51,740 nt of DNA from contig JAJZIR010000018.1 of assembly GCA_021810505.1 (NCBI GenBank), positions 1-51,740 of the forward strand, written 5' to 3'. Both the position numbers and the translations under genes were made by a program. Numbering within the stretch: the first letter of the stretch is position 1; each line of letters begins with the position of its first letter. This document shows positions 24,346 to 32,312 of the stretch, one piece after another. The DNA comes from a bacterium (GTDB lineage: Bacteria; Deinococcota; Deinococci; Deinococcales; Deinococcaceae). The notes beneath the pieces were generated by a model. The model was not told the origin of the DNA. It did no database searches and saw only the letters and a program-made list of their open reading frames with translations.

Positions 24346-24794
24346 GGCTGCCAACACCTGAAGAGATCGGCCAACTCTCCCCCCAGGAGCTGGCCGAGCG
24401 GTTGTCTCCGCCACCCGGTACCCTGGCCGCTCGGCTGGGGATCCAGCTGATCGAGGCCAGCCCCGAGCGGATGGTCGGCCGCTTGGAGGTCGAGGGTAAC
24501 CGCCAGCCAGCCGGCCGGCTGCACGGCGGCGCCAGCCTAGCCCTAGCCGAAGAGCTGGCTAGCCTGGGAAGTTGGCTGAACCTGGACACCACCCAGCAGG
24601 TCGCGGTCGGCGTCGACCTCAACGCCACCCACGTGCGGGGGGTCCGCCAAGGGAGCGTGCTGGGAACCGCCCTGCGGGTCTACCGGGGGCGCAAGCTGCT
24701 GGTCTGGACGGTGACGATCGAAGATGCGCAGGGCAAGGTGTGCTGCCTGGCCCGCTGCAGCTGTCAGGTCATCCCGGCCTCGACCGGAACTTGA
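24342..24794 (+). CDS. PaaI/MenI-type hotdog thioesterase
   Basis: A 150-residue hotdog-fold protein. The signature is PAGRLHGGASLALAEELASLGS, with the HGG turn and the glutamate on the central helix used by PaaI/MenI acyl-CoA thioesterases, followed by VGVDLNATHVRGV. Candidate substrates include 1,4-dihydroxy-2-naphthoyl-CoA (menaquinone pathway) or phenylacetyl-type CoAs. GTG start overlaps the csaB stop. An N-terminal extension of about 25 residues precedes the domain. It converges with the FtsB-like gene (2-nt gap). Confidence 0.88.
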   Translation: MRLPTPEEIGQLSPQELAERLSPPPGTLAARLGIQLIEASPERMVGRLEVEGNRQPAGRLHGGASLALAEELASLGSWLNLDTTQQVAVGVDLNATHVRGVRQGSVLGTALRVYRGRKLLVWTVTIEDAQGKVCCLARCSCQVIPASTGT

Positions 24795-24796
24795 GA

Positions 24797-25135
24797 TCAA
24801 GGCCCCGCCGTTCCCAGCAGCGGTAGGGGGCGACAGATCCTGCGGCGGAAGGCTGAGGCGTGCTGAGGGTCGACCAAGATGCGGTCGGCGGCGCCGACGA
24901 AACCGAAGCAGCGGGCCAGCTCCCGCAGGTAAGCGGAGTTCTGCATGGCCGTGACCCCCTTGGAGAGCACGGCGACCTGGCGTTTGAGCGCGTGCACTTG
25001 GCCCTCGGCAACACGGATCTGGCTCTCCCAGCGAAAAGTCTGATAGGCGGCCGAGCCGATCAGCAGGGTCATCTGAGCGATACCCAGCGCGAGCAGAATA
25101 CCGAGCAGCCAGATCTCCAAGCGGCCGCCGCGCAC
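24797..25135 (-). CDS. FtsB/DivIC-like septum protein
   Basis: A 112-residue bitopic protein: short cytoplasmic N-terminus, one membrane segment (about residues 8-30), a coiled-coil-like stretch (about 34-65), then YLRELARCFGFVGAADRILV, which resembles the conserved end of DivIC/FtsB. These proteins form the FtsQLB divisome scaffold. The start is GTG 25135 rather than in-frame GTG 25141, because TATACT ends 1 nt before 25141 but 7 nt before 25135. Divergent from the thioesterase at 25168. The basic tail is longer than usual. Confidence 0.68.
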   Translation of the reverse strand: MRGGRLEIWLLGILLALGIAQMTLLIGSAAYQTFRWESQIRVAEGQVHALKRQVAVLSKGVTAMQNSAYLRELARCFGFVGAADRILVDPQHASAFRRRICRPLPLLGTAGP

Positions 25136-25142
25136 GCCCACG

Positions 25143-25161
25143 AGTATAGCGGCCTTACAAT
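25143..25161. promoter_or_regulatory. tight divergent leaderless promoters (FtsB-like / thioesterase)
   Basis: Minus-strand TATACT (25148-25143) ends 7 nt before GTG 25135; plus-strand TACAAT (25156-25161) ends 6 nt before ATG 25168. The two -10 boxes are 7 bp apart, the same geometry as at 7642-7660. Confidence 0.6.
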
Positions 25162-25167
25162 GCAGCC

Positions 25168-25554
25168 ATGCCGCAATGGGAGATCCCCATCCAGGTGCGC
25201 TTCGGAGATACCGATATGATGGGGCACCTCAACAACGCCGCCTACGTGCAGTACCTGGAGCTGGCCCGGCTCCACGTGGCCGCGGAGATGGAGCGCTCCG
25301 GCCTACCGCGGGTCTACACCGTCTTGGCGCACCTAGAGATGGATTACCGCAGGGAAGTCCACTTCGGCCAGGAAGTGCGGGTCCGCATCTGGACCGAGCG
25401 GGTCGGCAGCAGCAGCTGGCAGCTCGGCTGCGCCGTCGACGCCGACGGGCAGCTGGCCGCCGAAGGTAAGACCGTGCAGGTCTGCATCGACCCGGAAACC
25501 AGGCGGCCCTCCCCGATCTCCGGCAGGGTCCGCAGCTACCTGGAGGGGAGCTGA
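25168..25554 (+). CDS. acyl-CoA thioesterase, YbgC/FadM (4HBT) type
   Basis: A 128-residue hotdog thioesterase. VRFGDTDMMGHLNNAAYVQYLELAR (around residues 10-34) contains the catalytic Asp and the HLNN turn of the 4-hydroxybenzoyl-CoA thioesterase/FadM group; the following strand pattern is complete. It probably hydrolyses a fatty or aromatic acyl-CoA. ATG start on a leaderless transcript. It heads a run of co-directional genes up to glcD. Confidence 0.92.
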   Translation: MPQWEIPIQVRFGDTDMMGHLNNAAYVQYLELARLHVAAEMERSGLPRVYTVLAHLEMDYRREVHFGQEVRVRIWTERVGSSSWQLGCAVDADGQLAAEGKTVQVCIDPETRRPSPISGRVRSYLEGS

Positions 25555-25559
25555 GCGGC

Positions 25560-25844
25560 TTGGGGGAGGAGCAGATCGCCATCTATCAGGGAGTGCGCTG
25601 GGTGCGTCTGGGGGAATACCCCCGGCTGATCGCCGAATCCCTACGGCGAGTGCTGGCTGAGGAAGGGCTGGTCTCCGCGGTCCGCACCCCCTTCCAGTGG
25701 GTCACTTTTTCCCCGGTCGTGGAGATCGAGAGCGGGAGCTATCTGGGGCAGGTAGGCCTCTACGTGCCCCAGAGTATGCTCACGGCGGCGCGAGAGCTGC
25801 TGGACGCGTCTCTGGGACAGGAACCAGATGCGGAGAGGAGCTAG
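25560..25844 (+). CDS. small DUF2007-like protein
   Basis: A 94-residue protein. LIAESLRRVLAEEGLVSAVRT followed by GQVGLYVPQSMLTAARELLD resembles the ferredoxin-like DUF2007 proteins, sometimes described as putative signal transducers; this is a pattern match only. The start appears to be TTG 25560, 5 nt after the thioesterase stop. The ROK gene follows after 1 nt, so it belongs to the same operon. Confidence 0.7.
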   Translation: MGEEQIAIYQGVRWVRLGEYPRLIAESLRRVLAEEGLVSAVRTPFQWVTFSPVVEIESGSYLGQVGLYVPQSMLTAARELLDASLGQEPDAERS

Positions 25845-25845
25845 C

Positions 25846-26736
25846 GTGGAGAGCTTGATCGGAGTGGACCTGGGTGGGACCAAGATCGCGGTAGGCGTGC
25901 TCGAGGACGGCAAGATCACGGACAGGGACGTGTCCCACACCCCCAAGGAGGGTTGGCAGGCGGTCTTGGACCAGATCGTGGCCAGGGTCAAGGCGGTCCT
26001 AGCGCAGCGGGAACCGCTGCCCAGGCTGGGCATCGGGGTTCCCGGGCCTCTAGACTTTCAGCGCGGGGTCGTCAAATTCGCCCCCAACATCTACGGTTTC
26101 AGGGACGTGCCGCTGATCCGCTACCTCTCCGAGCGCCTGGACATGGAAGTCTTGATGGAGAACGACGCCAACGCGGCGGCGCTAGCCGAGGACACCTACG
26201 GGGCGGCCAGGGAGGCCAGCTCCTCGCTGTTCGTGACCATCTCAACTGGAATCGGCGGTGGGGTGGTGCTGGGCGGCAAGGTCTGGCGAGGGGCCCACGG
26301 TGTGGCCGGAGAGGTGGGGCACATCACCGCTCTGCCTGGCGGCACGGTCAGCGGCGCTGGCTGGCCGGGTGGCCTGGAGGCGGTCGCCAGCGGCACCGCT
26401 ATCGCCCGGGACGCCAGCTACGCGGTAGGCCGGCCGCTCAGCACCGCCGAGGCTTTCGCCCTAGCCGAGCAGGGGCATCCGGTAGCCTCGAAGGTGGTAG
26501 AGAACGCCCTGCACTACCTGGGCGTGGCTTTGGGTGACCTCCAGAAGGTGCTGGACCCGGAGGTGATCGTCCTGGGAGGCGGAGTCAGCGAGGCGGGGAG
26601 CTACTTCTTCGAGAGGGTCCAGGCCGCCGCCGACGCCGCCGCCGCCGGTTTCGCTCCCGTGACCCTCAAGCGAGCCGAGCTGGGGACCGACGCCGGGGTG
26701 ATCGGGGCGGCGCTCTCCTCCCTGCACCCCAGGTAG
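25846..26736 (+). CDS. ROK-family sugar kinase (glucokinase-like), zinc site lost
   Basis: A 296-residue ROK kinase. The phosphate motif is GVDLGGTKIAV (residues 6-16), the catalytic Asp is in ENDANAAALAE, and the adenosine motif VILGGGVSEA is present. The ROK cysteine cluster (CxCGxxGCxE) that binds structural zinc is replaced by SGAGWPGGLEA, so no zinc can bind there while the E..EA residues contacting sugar persist. Glucose is the likely substrate, not proven. GTG 25846 lies 1 nt after the previous stop with GGAG upstream; the frame is open further upstream, inside the preceding gene. Confidence 0.9.
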   Translation: MESLIGVDLGGTKIAVGVLEDGKITDRDVSHTPKEGWQAVLDQIVARVKAVLAQREPLPRLGIGVPGPLDFQRGVVKFAPNIYGFRDVPLIRYLSERLDMEVLMENDANAAALAEDTYGAAREASSSLFVTISTGIGGGVVLGGKVWRGAHGVAGEVGHITALPGGTVSGAGWPGGLEAVASGTAIARDASYAVGRPLSTAEAFALAEQGHPVASKVVENALHYLGVALGDLQKVLDPEVIVLGGGVSEAGSYFFERVQAAADAAAAGFAPVTLKRAELGTDAGVIGAALSSLHPR

Positions 26737-26743
26737 CGCGGCC

Positions 26744-27439
26744 GTGGCCGAGATCCCAGCCCACCGCTCGCTGCTCAGCCCCCAGGCCGAGGATTACCTC
26801 AAGGCCATCTATCTGCTGGGACGGCAGAGCCGGGTAGGGACCCAGCTGCTGGCCGGGGAGTTGGGAGTCAGCCCAGCCAGCGTGAGCGGCATGCTGAAGC
26901 GGCTGAGCGAGCTGGGCCTGCTGGTCCACCGCCCTTACTACGGCGCCGAGCTCACCGGACCCGGCGAGCAGGTGGCGCTGGAGATCCTGCGCCACCACCG
27001 CCTGCTCGAGCTATACCTGTCCGAGCGGTTGGGATACACCTTCGATCGCGTCCACGAGGAAGCCGACCGCTTGGAGCACGTCATCAGCGAGGACTTGGAG
27101 GCCAGGATCTGCTCCGACCTGGGGGACCCCAGCTACGACCCCCACGGGCACCCCATCCCCCGAGTGGACGGCAGCGTGCCCGGCGAGCTGGGCCGGCCGC
27201 TATCCGAGCGGTCGGCTGGCCAGCCGCTGTGCATCAGCAGCCTGGCTGGTCCCCCGCTGCAGCAGCTGGAGCTGATAGCCTTGGGCCTGGGGCCGGGGGT
27301 CACCCTGACCGTGCTGTCCAGCGACGCAGTCCGGGGCACCCTGGAGATCCAGCTGCAGGCCGGCCGGGAGGTCTTGGGGTTAGAAGTGGCCCGCCGCATC
27401 CTGACCGTCCCGGAGACGCCGGGGAACGGCAGCGCCTAG
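26744..27439 (+). CDS. DtxR/MntR-family metal-dependent regulator
   Basis: A 231-residue regulator with the three-domain DtxR plan: winged helix (AEDYLKAIYLLG, LAGELGVSPASVSGMLKRLSELGLL), dimer/metal domain with HHRLLELYL and HEEADRLEHVIS supplying the conserved His and Glu ligands, and a C-terminal FeoA/SH3-like domain from about residue 150. It should repress metal uptake genes when Mn(II) or Fe(II) binds. GTG start 7 nt after the ROK gene; no transport gene is adjacent, so its targets are elsewhere. Confidence 0.92.
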   Translation: MAEIPAHRSLLSPQAEDYLKAIYLLGRQSRVGTQLLAGELGVSPASVSGMLKRLSELGLLVHRPYYGAELTGPGEQVALEILRHHRLLELYLSERLGYTFDRVHEEADRLEHVISEDLEARICSDLGDPSYDPHGHPIPRVDGSVPGELGRPLSERSAGQPLCISSLAGPPLQQLELIALGLGPGVTLTVLSSDAVRGTLEIQLQAGREVLGLEVARRILTVPETPGNGSA

Positions 27440-27448
27440 ACTGAGCGG

Positions 27449-28777
27449 GTGGAGCATGTCATCGACTTGGAGCACCAGGCGGCCCGGATCGCCGAGGGAG
27501 CTGACCTATGCGTGCAGTGCGGCCTCTGCCTCTCGGTCTGCCCCACCTACGCGCTGACCGGGGAGGAGATCCAGTCCCCCAGAGGGCGGGTGATGCTCTA
27601 CCGGGCAGCCGCGGTGGGCGAGCTGATGGACGATCAGACCGTCCTGAAAGCAGCCTACGACTGCCTGGACTGCCAGGCCTGCCAGACTATCTGCCCTAGC
27701 GGGGTGAAGCCCGGGGAGTTGGCCCTGGAGACCAGGGCCGCCCTACAGGGCGGTCAGACCCACAGCCCGCCGCTGCGGGCCATGCTGGAGGCTTTCAAAC
27801 ACCCCTGGGCGATGGACCTGGTCAACGCTGCGCTGCTCGGATACCAGCGCAGCGGGCTGCAGGGTTGGGTCCGGGGAAGCGGCCTGCTGCGCGGCCTAGC
27901 CAGCCACTACGGGGGGCGCTGGGCCGACCTGCAGACCATGGAGAGCCTGTTGCCGCAGCGCCCGATCGCGCCGGCCATGCGGCTGCGCCGCCCGCGCTGG
28001 ACCCCCCACCGGGGTGCCTACCGCGGGACGGTGGCCTTCTTTTTAGGTTGCGTGATGAACGCGGTATTCAGCGAAGCCTCCGCGGCCAGCTGCGAGCTGC
28101 TAGCCAGGAACGGCTACGACGTGGTGCTGCTGCCGGAGACCAGCTGCTGCGGCGCTCCCCACATCGAGGAGGGGGATGACCGGGGCTACCGGCAGTTGGC
28201 TGCCAAGACGGCCAGGCTATACGGTGATCTGGCCGTCGACGCCATCGTCACTGACTGTGCCGCCTGCGGGGCCGAGCTCAAAAAACTCGGCCGGTACTTC
28301 GCCGACGACCCTGAGCTGGCTACCCCCCTGGCCAGGGTCAGCGCGCTGGCTAGGGGCATCTCGGAGTTTCTGCGCTGGGCCGGAATCCGGGAAACCGGTG
28401 CGACCGGGCCGGGGCGACCCACCACCTACCAGGACGCCTGTCACCTCTGCCACGCCCAGGGGATCTGCAAGCAGCCCCGTGAGCTGTTGCAGGACAATCC
28501 GCAGGTAGCCTACGTCGAGTTGGAAGGGGCCGACGCCTGCTGCGGCTCGGCCGGTATCTACAACCTGAGCCACCGGGAAACCAGCCAGGAGCTGTTGAAG
28601 GGCAAGGTAGAGCGGGTACGCCGGAGCGGGGCGGAGGTTCTGGCCGCAGAGAACCCCGGTTGCCTGCTGCAGCTGGAGGCCGGTTGCCGGGAGGCCGGGC
28701 TGGCGGTGGAAGTTCGGCACACCAGCCTGATCCTGCTGGACGCCTACCTGGAAGGAGAGGCCCCGGGTGGAGCCTGA
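27449..28777 (+). CDS. glcF: glycolate/lactate oxidase iron-sulfur subunit
   Basis: A 442-residue protein with two [4Fe-4S] motifs near the N-terminus, CVQCGLCLSVCP and CLDCQACQTICP, and two cysteine-rich CCG domains: first GCVMNAVF with SCCGAPH, second CHLCHAQG with ACCGSAGIY. It passes electrons from the flavin subunit GlcD to a carrier at the membrane. GTG start. Its end overlaps the glcD start by 11 nt, so the subunits are co-translated. No glcE gene is seen. Confidence 0.93.
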   Translation: MEHVIDLEHQAARIAEGADLCVQCGLCLSVCPTYALTGEEIQSPRGRVMLYRAAAVGELMDDQTVLKAAYDCLDCQACQTICPSGVKPGELALETRAALQGGQTHSPPLRAMLEAFKHPWAMDLVNAALLGYQRSGLQGWVRGSGLLRGLASHYGGRWADLQTMESLLPQRPIAPAMRLRRPRWTPHRGAYRGTVAFFLGCVMNAVFSEASAASCELLARNGYDVVLLPETSCCGAPHIEEGDDRGYRQLAAKTARLYGDLAVDAIVTDCAACGAELKKLGRYFADDPELATPLARVSALARGISEFLRWAGIRETGATGPGRPTTYQDACHLCHAQGICKQPRELLQDNPQVAYVELEGADACCGSAGIYNLSHRETSQELLKGKVERVRRSGAEVLAAENPGCLLQLEAGCREAGLAVEVRHTSLILLDAYLEGEAPGGA

Positions 28778-30137
28778 CTGGGAAGGGGGCTTAGCCGAGC
28801 TGCGCGCCGCCCTGGGCCGCAAGCTGCTGGAGCGGCCAGCCGAGCGGCTGCTGTACCGCTACGACGCCCTGCTGTCCGGACCGGCCCCGCGGGCGGTGCT
28901 GCAGGCCGAGTCAGCCGCAGACGTGCAGGTGGCCCTGCGCAGCTGCAGCCGCCATCGGCTACCAGCAGTCGCCCGCGGCGGCGCCAGCGGGCTGTCCGGC
29001 GGCGCGGTCCCTACCGGGCCAGCCCTGGTGATCAGCACGACCAGGATGACCAGGGTGAGCATCGACCCGGCCGGGCGCCTGGCTCGGGTCGAGCCCGGCG
29101 TGATCAACCAGCAGCTCCAGGAACTGCTCCGCCCGCACGGGCTCTACTATCCGCCCGACCCCCAGAGCAGCCGCCAAGCCACCCTGGGGGGGAACCTGGC
29201 TGAAAATGCCGGCGGGCCGCAGTGCTTCAAGAAGGGGGTGACCGGGGACTACTTGCTGGAATTGGAGTTCGTCACTGCGGACGGCCAACTCTGGCAGATG
29301 GACCGCTCGGGGACCGATCTGCCAGGGTTGATCGTAGGGTCCGAGGGTACCCTAGCGGTGATCACCGGAGCGACGCTGCGGCTGAGCCAGCTGCCCAGCC
29401 AGGTGCGGACCGCCCGGGCGCTGTTCGGGAAGCTGGAGGAAGCCGGCCGCGCGGTGGCCGAGATCATCCGGCGGGGCCTGCTGCCGGCCAAGCTGGAGCT
29501 GATGGATCAGGCCAGCATCGCCGCGGTCGAGCAAGCTTTCCACCTGGGCCTGCCCAGCGCTGCGGCCCTGCTGCTCTGTGACTGCGACGGCGAAGACCCC
29601 GAAGAAGTCGACCGGGAGATCGCCGAGGTCGCGCTCGCCTTTCGGTCGGCTGGGGCTCTGCAGGTCGACCTAGCCAGCAACCCAGCCGAGGCCGAACGGC
29701 AGTGGTACGCCCGGCGCAGCGTCTCACCGGCCCTGGGCCGAATCAAGCCCCGGCGGATGAACGAGGACATCGTGGTTCCCAGGAGCGAATTGCCCCAGGT
29801 GATGCAGGAGATCCGGGCTCTGGGCGACGCCTCCGGCCTGCCGCTGGTCATCTTCGGGCACGCCGGGGACGGTAACCTGCACCCCAACATCATGTACGAC
29901 CCGGCCGAGGGCCGCTGGGCCGAGGTGCAAGCCCTAGCCCACGCCATCGCCAAGGTGGCCATCGCCCACGGCGGCGCGCTCAGCGGCGAGCACGGTATCG
30001 GTCTGGCCAAGCGGCCCTTCATGGCCGAGGCGGTCCCCCAAGAGACGCTGCGCGCCTACCGGGCGGTCAAGCGGGCCCTGGACCCCTTGAACCTGCTCAA
30101 CCCGGGCAAGATCCTGCCGGAGGAGCGGCCGCTCTAA
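28767..30137 (+). CDS. glcD: FAD-linked glycolate/D-lactate oxidase subunit
   Basis: A 456-residue flavoprotein. The PCMH FAD-binding domain spans about residues 25-215 (PAVARGGASGLSGGAVP, DPQSSRQATLGGNLAENAGGPQCFKKGVTG, IVGSEGTLAVITGATLRL), and the oxidase C-terminal domain ends in FGHAGDGNLHPN and GEHGIGLAK. It oxidises a 2-hydroxy acid to the 2-oxo acid. GTG start inside glcF. The last 4 nt overlap the convergent membrane-protein gene. Confidence 0.94.
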   Translation: MEPDWEGGLAELRAALGRKLLERPAERLLYRYDALLSGPAPRAVLQAESAADVQVALRSCSRHRLPAVARGGASGLSGGAVPTGPALVISTTRMTRVSIDPAGRLARVEPGVINQQLQELLRPHGLYYPPDPQSSRQATLGGNLAENAGGPQCFKKGVTGDYLLELEFVTADGQLWQMDRSGTDLPGLIVGSEGTLAVITGATLRLSQLPSQVRTARALFGKLEEAGRAVAEIIRRGLLPAKLELMDQASIAAVEQAFHLGLPSAAALLLCDCDGEDPEEVDREIAEVALAFRSAGALQVDLASNPAEAERQWYARRSVSPALGRIKPRRMNEDIVVPRSELPQVMQEIRALGDASGLPLVIFGHAGDGNLHPNIMYDPAEGRWAEVQALAHAIAKVAIAHGGALSGEHGIGLAKRPFMAEAVPQETLRAYRAVKRALDPLNLLNPGKILPEERPL

Positions 30138-30535
30138 GCCACCCGCACCTTGTAGAACACTTCCACCGCGCGGAAAGCCACCCCGAAACCGAACAGGGTC
30201 ACCAGCCACATCCAGCGGGCCACCACCCCGGTCTTGAGCACCCGGCCGGGCAACAGGATCTCCTCGGCGACGACGGTCAGCACCACGAAGGAGAGGTACA
30301 TCAGGTAATCACCGGTCCGCCCTGAGGCCACCGGTTGGTTGGAGAGCAGAGCGACCAGGGTGACCAGGACCTGCAAACCGACGATCACCTCGAGCACGAT
30401 GAGGCTCCTGCGAAAGGCCGGTAAGGTCCGCGGGCTCCAGAACAAGAACATACTCCACAAGAACTGGATGAGGTAGAAGAACGCGCTTAGAGCACCGAAG
30501 AGCTGGTCCTTGAATAGGCTGTCGATCAGCGGCAT
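30134..30535 (-). CDS. four-helix membrane protein, unknown
   Basis: A 133-residue protein with four hydrophobic segments (about 12-32, 43-64, 80-98 and 104-122) and no recognisable catalytic motif. N- and C-termini are probably on the same side. ATG 30535 with TAGAAT ending 6 nt upstream, a leaderless promoter. It overlaps glcD tail to tail by 4 nt. I do not recognise a family. Confidence 0.75.
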   Translation of the reverse strand: MPLIDSLFKDQLFGALSAFFYLIQFLWSMFLFWSPRTLPAFRRSLIVLEVIVGLQVLVTLVALLSNQPVASGRTGDYLMYLSFVVLTVVAEEILLPGRVLKTGVVARWMWLVTLFGFGVAFRAVEVFYKVRVA

Positions 30536-30541
30536 AGTGGG

Positions 30542-30547
30542 ATTCTA
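30542..30547 (-). promoter_or_regulatory. -10 box for the membrane protein at 30535
   Basis: TAGAAT on the minus strand (30547-30542), 6 nt before ATG 30535. The plus-strand folB gene starts 64 bp away and has an SD (GAGGAGG) and thus a conventional leader. Confidence 0.55.
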
Positions 30548-30598
30548 GGGCCAACCGGGGACAGCTCACCGGGGGACGCGAAACTGCGAGGAGGTCTG

Positions 30599-30964
30599 GT
30601 GGACAGAGTAGCCTTGATCGGATTGGAGTTTCGCGGCCGGCATGGAGTGCGCGAGGAGGAGGCCCGGCTGGGAGCCCGCTTCCTGATCGACGTGGAGCTG
30701 CGCTACGCCCTGCTCCCGGGGAACGACCGCCTGGCCGACACCGCCGACTACGCCAAAGTCCACGCCAGCGTCAGGGAGGAGGTCACCGGCACCCCGGTCC
30801 GGCTGATCGAGACCTTGGCGTTGCGGATCGCCGACCGGCTGCTGGCCGAACACCCCCAGCTACAGGCGGTTCTGGTCAGGGTCCACAAGCCGCAGGCCCC
30901 GCTGGACGGACCCTTCACCGATGTCTACGCCGAGACCCTCCGGGAGCGCCCATCCGCGCCCTGA
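30599..30964 (+). CDS. folB: dihydroneopterin aldolase
   Basis: A 121-residue FolB converting 7,8-dihydroneopterin to 6-hydroxymethyl-dihydropterin and glycolaldehyde. Typical: VALIGLEFRGRHGVREEEARLGARFLIDVEL, DTADYAKVHASV, LIETLALRIADRLL with the substrate Glu, and VRVHKPQAPLDG. GTG start with GAGGAGG SD. Its TGA overlaps the apparent CTG start of folK (CTGA). Confidence 0.95.
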   Translation: MDRVALIGLEFRGRHGVREEEARLGARFLIDVELRYALLPGNDRLADTADYAKVHASVREEVTGTPVRLIETLALRIADRLLAEHPQLQAVLVRVHKPQAPLDGPFTDVYAETLRERPSAP

Positions 30965-31422
30965 TCGGTCTGGGCGGGAACCTGGGCCCAGTGCTGGCCA
31001 CCCTGCGCTCGGCCAGGGAGCAGCTGGCCCAGCTGGGAGCGCTGCGCAGCTCGAGGCTGTACCGCGGTCCGGCCTGGGGGCCGCCGCAGCCCGACTACCT
31101 CAACGCGGCGGTGCGCGTCGAAGGCCAGCTCCCTGAGCCGGGCCAGCTCCTGCTCTACCTCCAAGGCATCGAGCGAGCGCATGGCCGGGTCCGCACCGTC
31201 CGCTTCGGGCCGCGCACCCTGGATCTGGACCTGCTCGACGTGGACGGGCTGCACCTGCAGTCGGCTGAGCTGGAGCTGCCGCACCCCCGGCTGTTGGAGC
31301 GCCCCTTCGTCCTGCGGCCGGTCCTGGATCTGGAACCGGACTACCGGCATCCGGACGGCCGCACGGCCGCGTCGGCGCTCGCGGGGCTTCAGGACCTCAC
31401 CGAGCTGCTGGGTTCCTGGTAG
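30961..31422 (+). CDS. folK: hydroxymethyl-dihydropterin pyrophosphokinase, non-canonical start
   Basis: A HPPK of about 153 residues that transfers pyrophosphate from ATP to the FolB product. The conserved start LIGLGGNLG, the middle RVRTVRFGPRTLDLDLL and LELPHPRLLERPFVLRPVLDL are complete. No ATG, GTG or TTG lies in frame before IGLGGN. CTG 30961 overlaps the folB stop as CTGA; the other candidate is ATC 30952 (GGGAG upstream), which would add MRA before LIGLGG. GTG 30991 would cut off the first strand. It overlaps holB tail to tail by 34 nt. Confidence 0.9.
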   Translation: MIGLGGNLGPVLATLRSAREQLAQLGALRSSRLYRGPAWGPPQPDYLNAAVRVEGQLPEPGQLLLYLQGIERAHGRVRTVRFGPRTLDLDLLDVDGLHLQSAELELPHPRLLERPFVLRPVLDLEPDYRHPDGRTAASALAGLQDLTELLGSW

Positions 31423-32312
31423 AGCGGCGCGACCGGCTGGGCCCGGCGCACCCGGCGCAGGGCCATGGCCAGCCAGGTCAGCACCGGTCCGGGGTTGCAG
31501 CGCCGGTCTAAGGCTGTCCAGGCTTGCTCCATCGTCAGCTCGGCGCCCAAGCGCTGCTCCACGGGCCAGGCCGCGGTCAGGACAGCCAGCGCCCTGGGGT
31601 GGGCGGTCAGGTCCAGGCGTTTCTCGAAGGCTTCCGCCGCCTCCAGAGCGCCCAGGAGGTCCCCATCCAGACCGGCCAGGAACTCCTCGGCCTCCTGGAG
31701 GACCGCCAGGGAACGGGTGTGTTCCAGCAGCGGACCGGGCCAGCCAGCCGCGTAGGCCAGTAGCCGAGAATCCGGGGAGGCGCCGGCCTGGAGCAGCAGA
31801 GCAGCGGCCTCTCCGGGGGGCAGCGGGGGGAGCAAGAGCACCTGACAGCGGCTGCGCACCGTGGGCAGGACCTGGAACAGGTCGCTGGCGATCAGGAAAA
31901 AGCGGGCCCGGTGGGGAGGCTGCTCCAGAGTTTTGAGCAGGGCGTTGGCGGCGGCGGCGCTGAGCAGGTCGGCGCCGCAGAGGATCACGCAGCGCTGCTG
32001 ACCGGGTCTGGGGGCCACCGAGACGAATTCGATCAGGTGCTCAGGGTAGGTATGGGCGGCGTCGTGGCTGGCGCTGACTGCGGCGATCGGGATCTGAGCC
32101 CGCCCGACCCGACCCGGGGGCGGCGCGACCTCGAGCACCTCGGGGTGCTCGCCCCTAGAGATCTGCAGGCAGGTGGGGCAGCGCAGGCAGGGGCGCTCCG
32201 CCCGGGCTGGGCAGAACAGCGCGCTGACCATCCGGCGAGCGACCGCTAGGCCACCGGCCTCCGGTGGGCCTAACAGCAGAGTGGGGAGCTGGGAGGGGGC
32301 TGGAGCGCTCAC
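31389..32312 (-). CDS. holB: DNA polymerase III delta-prime subunit
   Basis: A 307-residue clamp-loader subunit. LLLGPPEAGGLAVA is the degenerate P-loop of delta-prime (no Lys). Zinc cysteines are Cys34, Cys42, Cys45 and Cys48, and ANALLKTLEQPP and the SRC motif (VRSRCQ) are typical. It acts in loading the sliding clamp with tau/gamma and delta. GTG 32312 overlaps the stop of the upstream phosphoesterase (GTGA). Confidence 0.9.
   Translation of the reverse strand: MSAPAPSQLPTLLLGPPEAGGLAVARRMVSALFCPARAERPCLRCPTCLQISRGEHPEVLEVAPPPGRVGRAQIPIAAVSASHDAAHTYPEHLIEFVSVAPRPGQQRCVILCGADLLSAAAANALLKTLEQPPHRARFFLIASDLFQVLPTVRSRCQVLLLPPLPPGEAAALLLQAGASPDSRLLAYAAGWPGPLLEHTRSLAVLQEAEEFLAGLDGDLLGALEAAEAFEKRLDLTAHPRALAVLTAAWPVEQRLGAELTMEQAWTALDRRCNPGPVLTWLAMALRRVRRAQPVAPLYQEPSSSVRS

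Noticed and set aside
30991-31422. folK starting at GTG 30991
   Set aside because: This would remove the first conserved strand and glycine motif (LIGLGGNLG), which every FolK needs.
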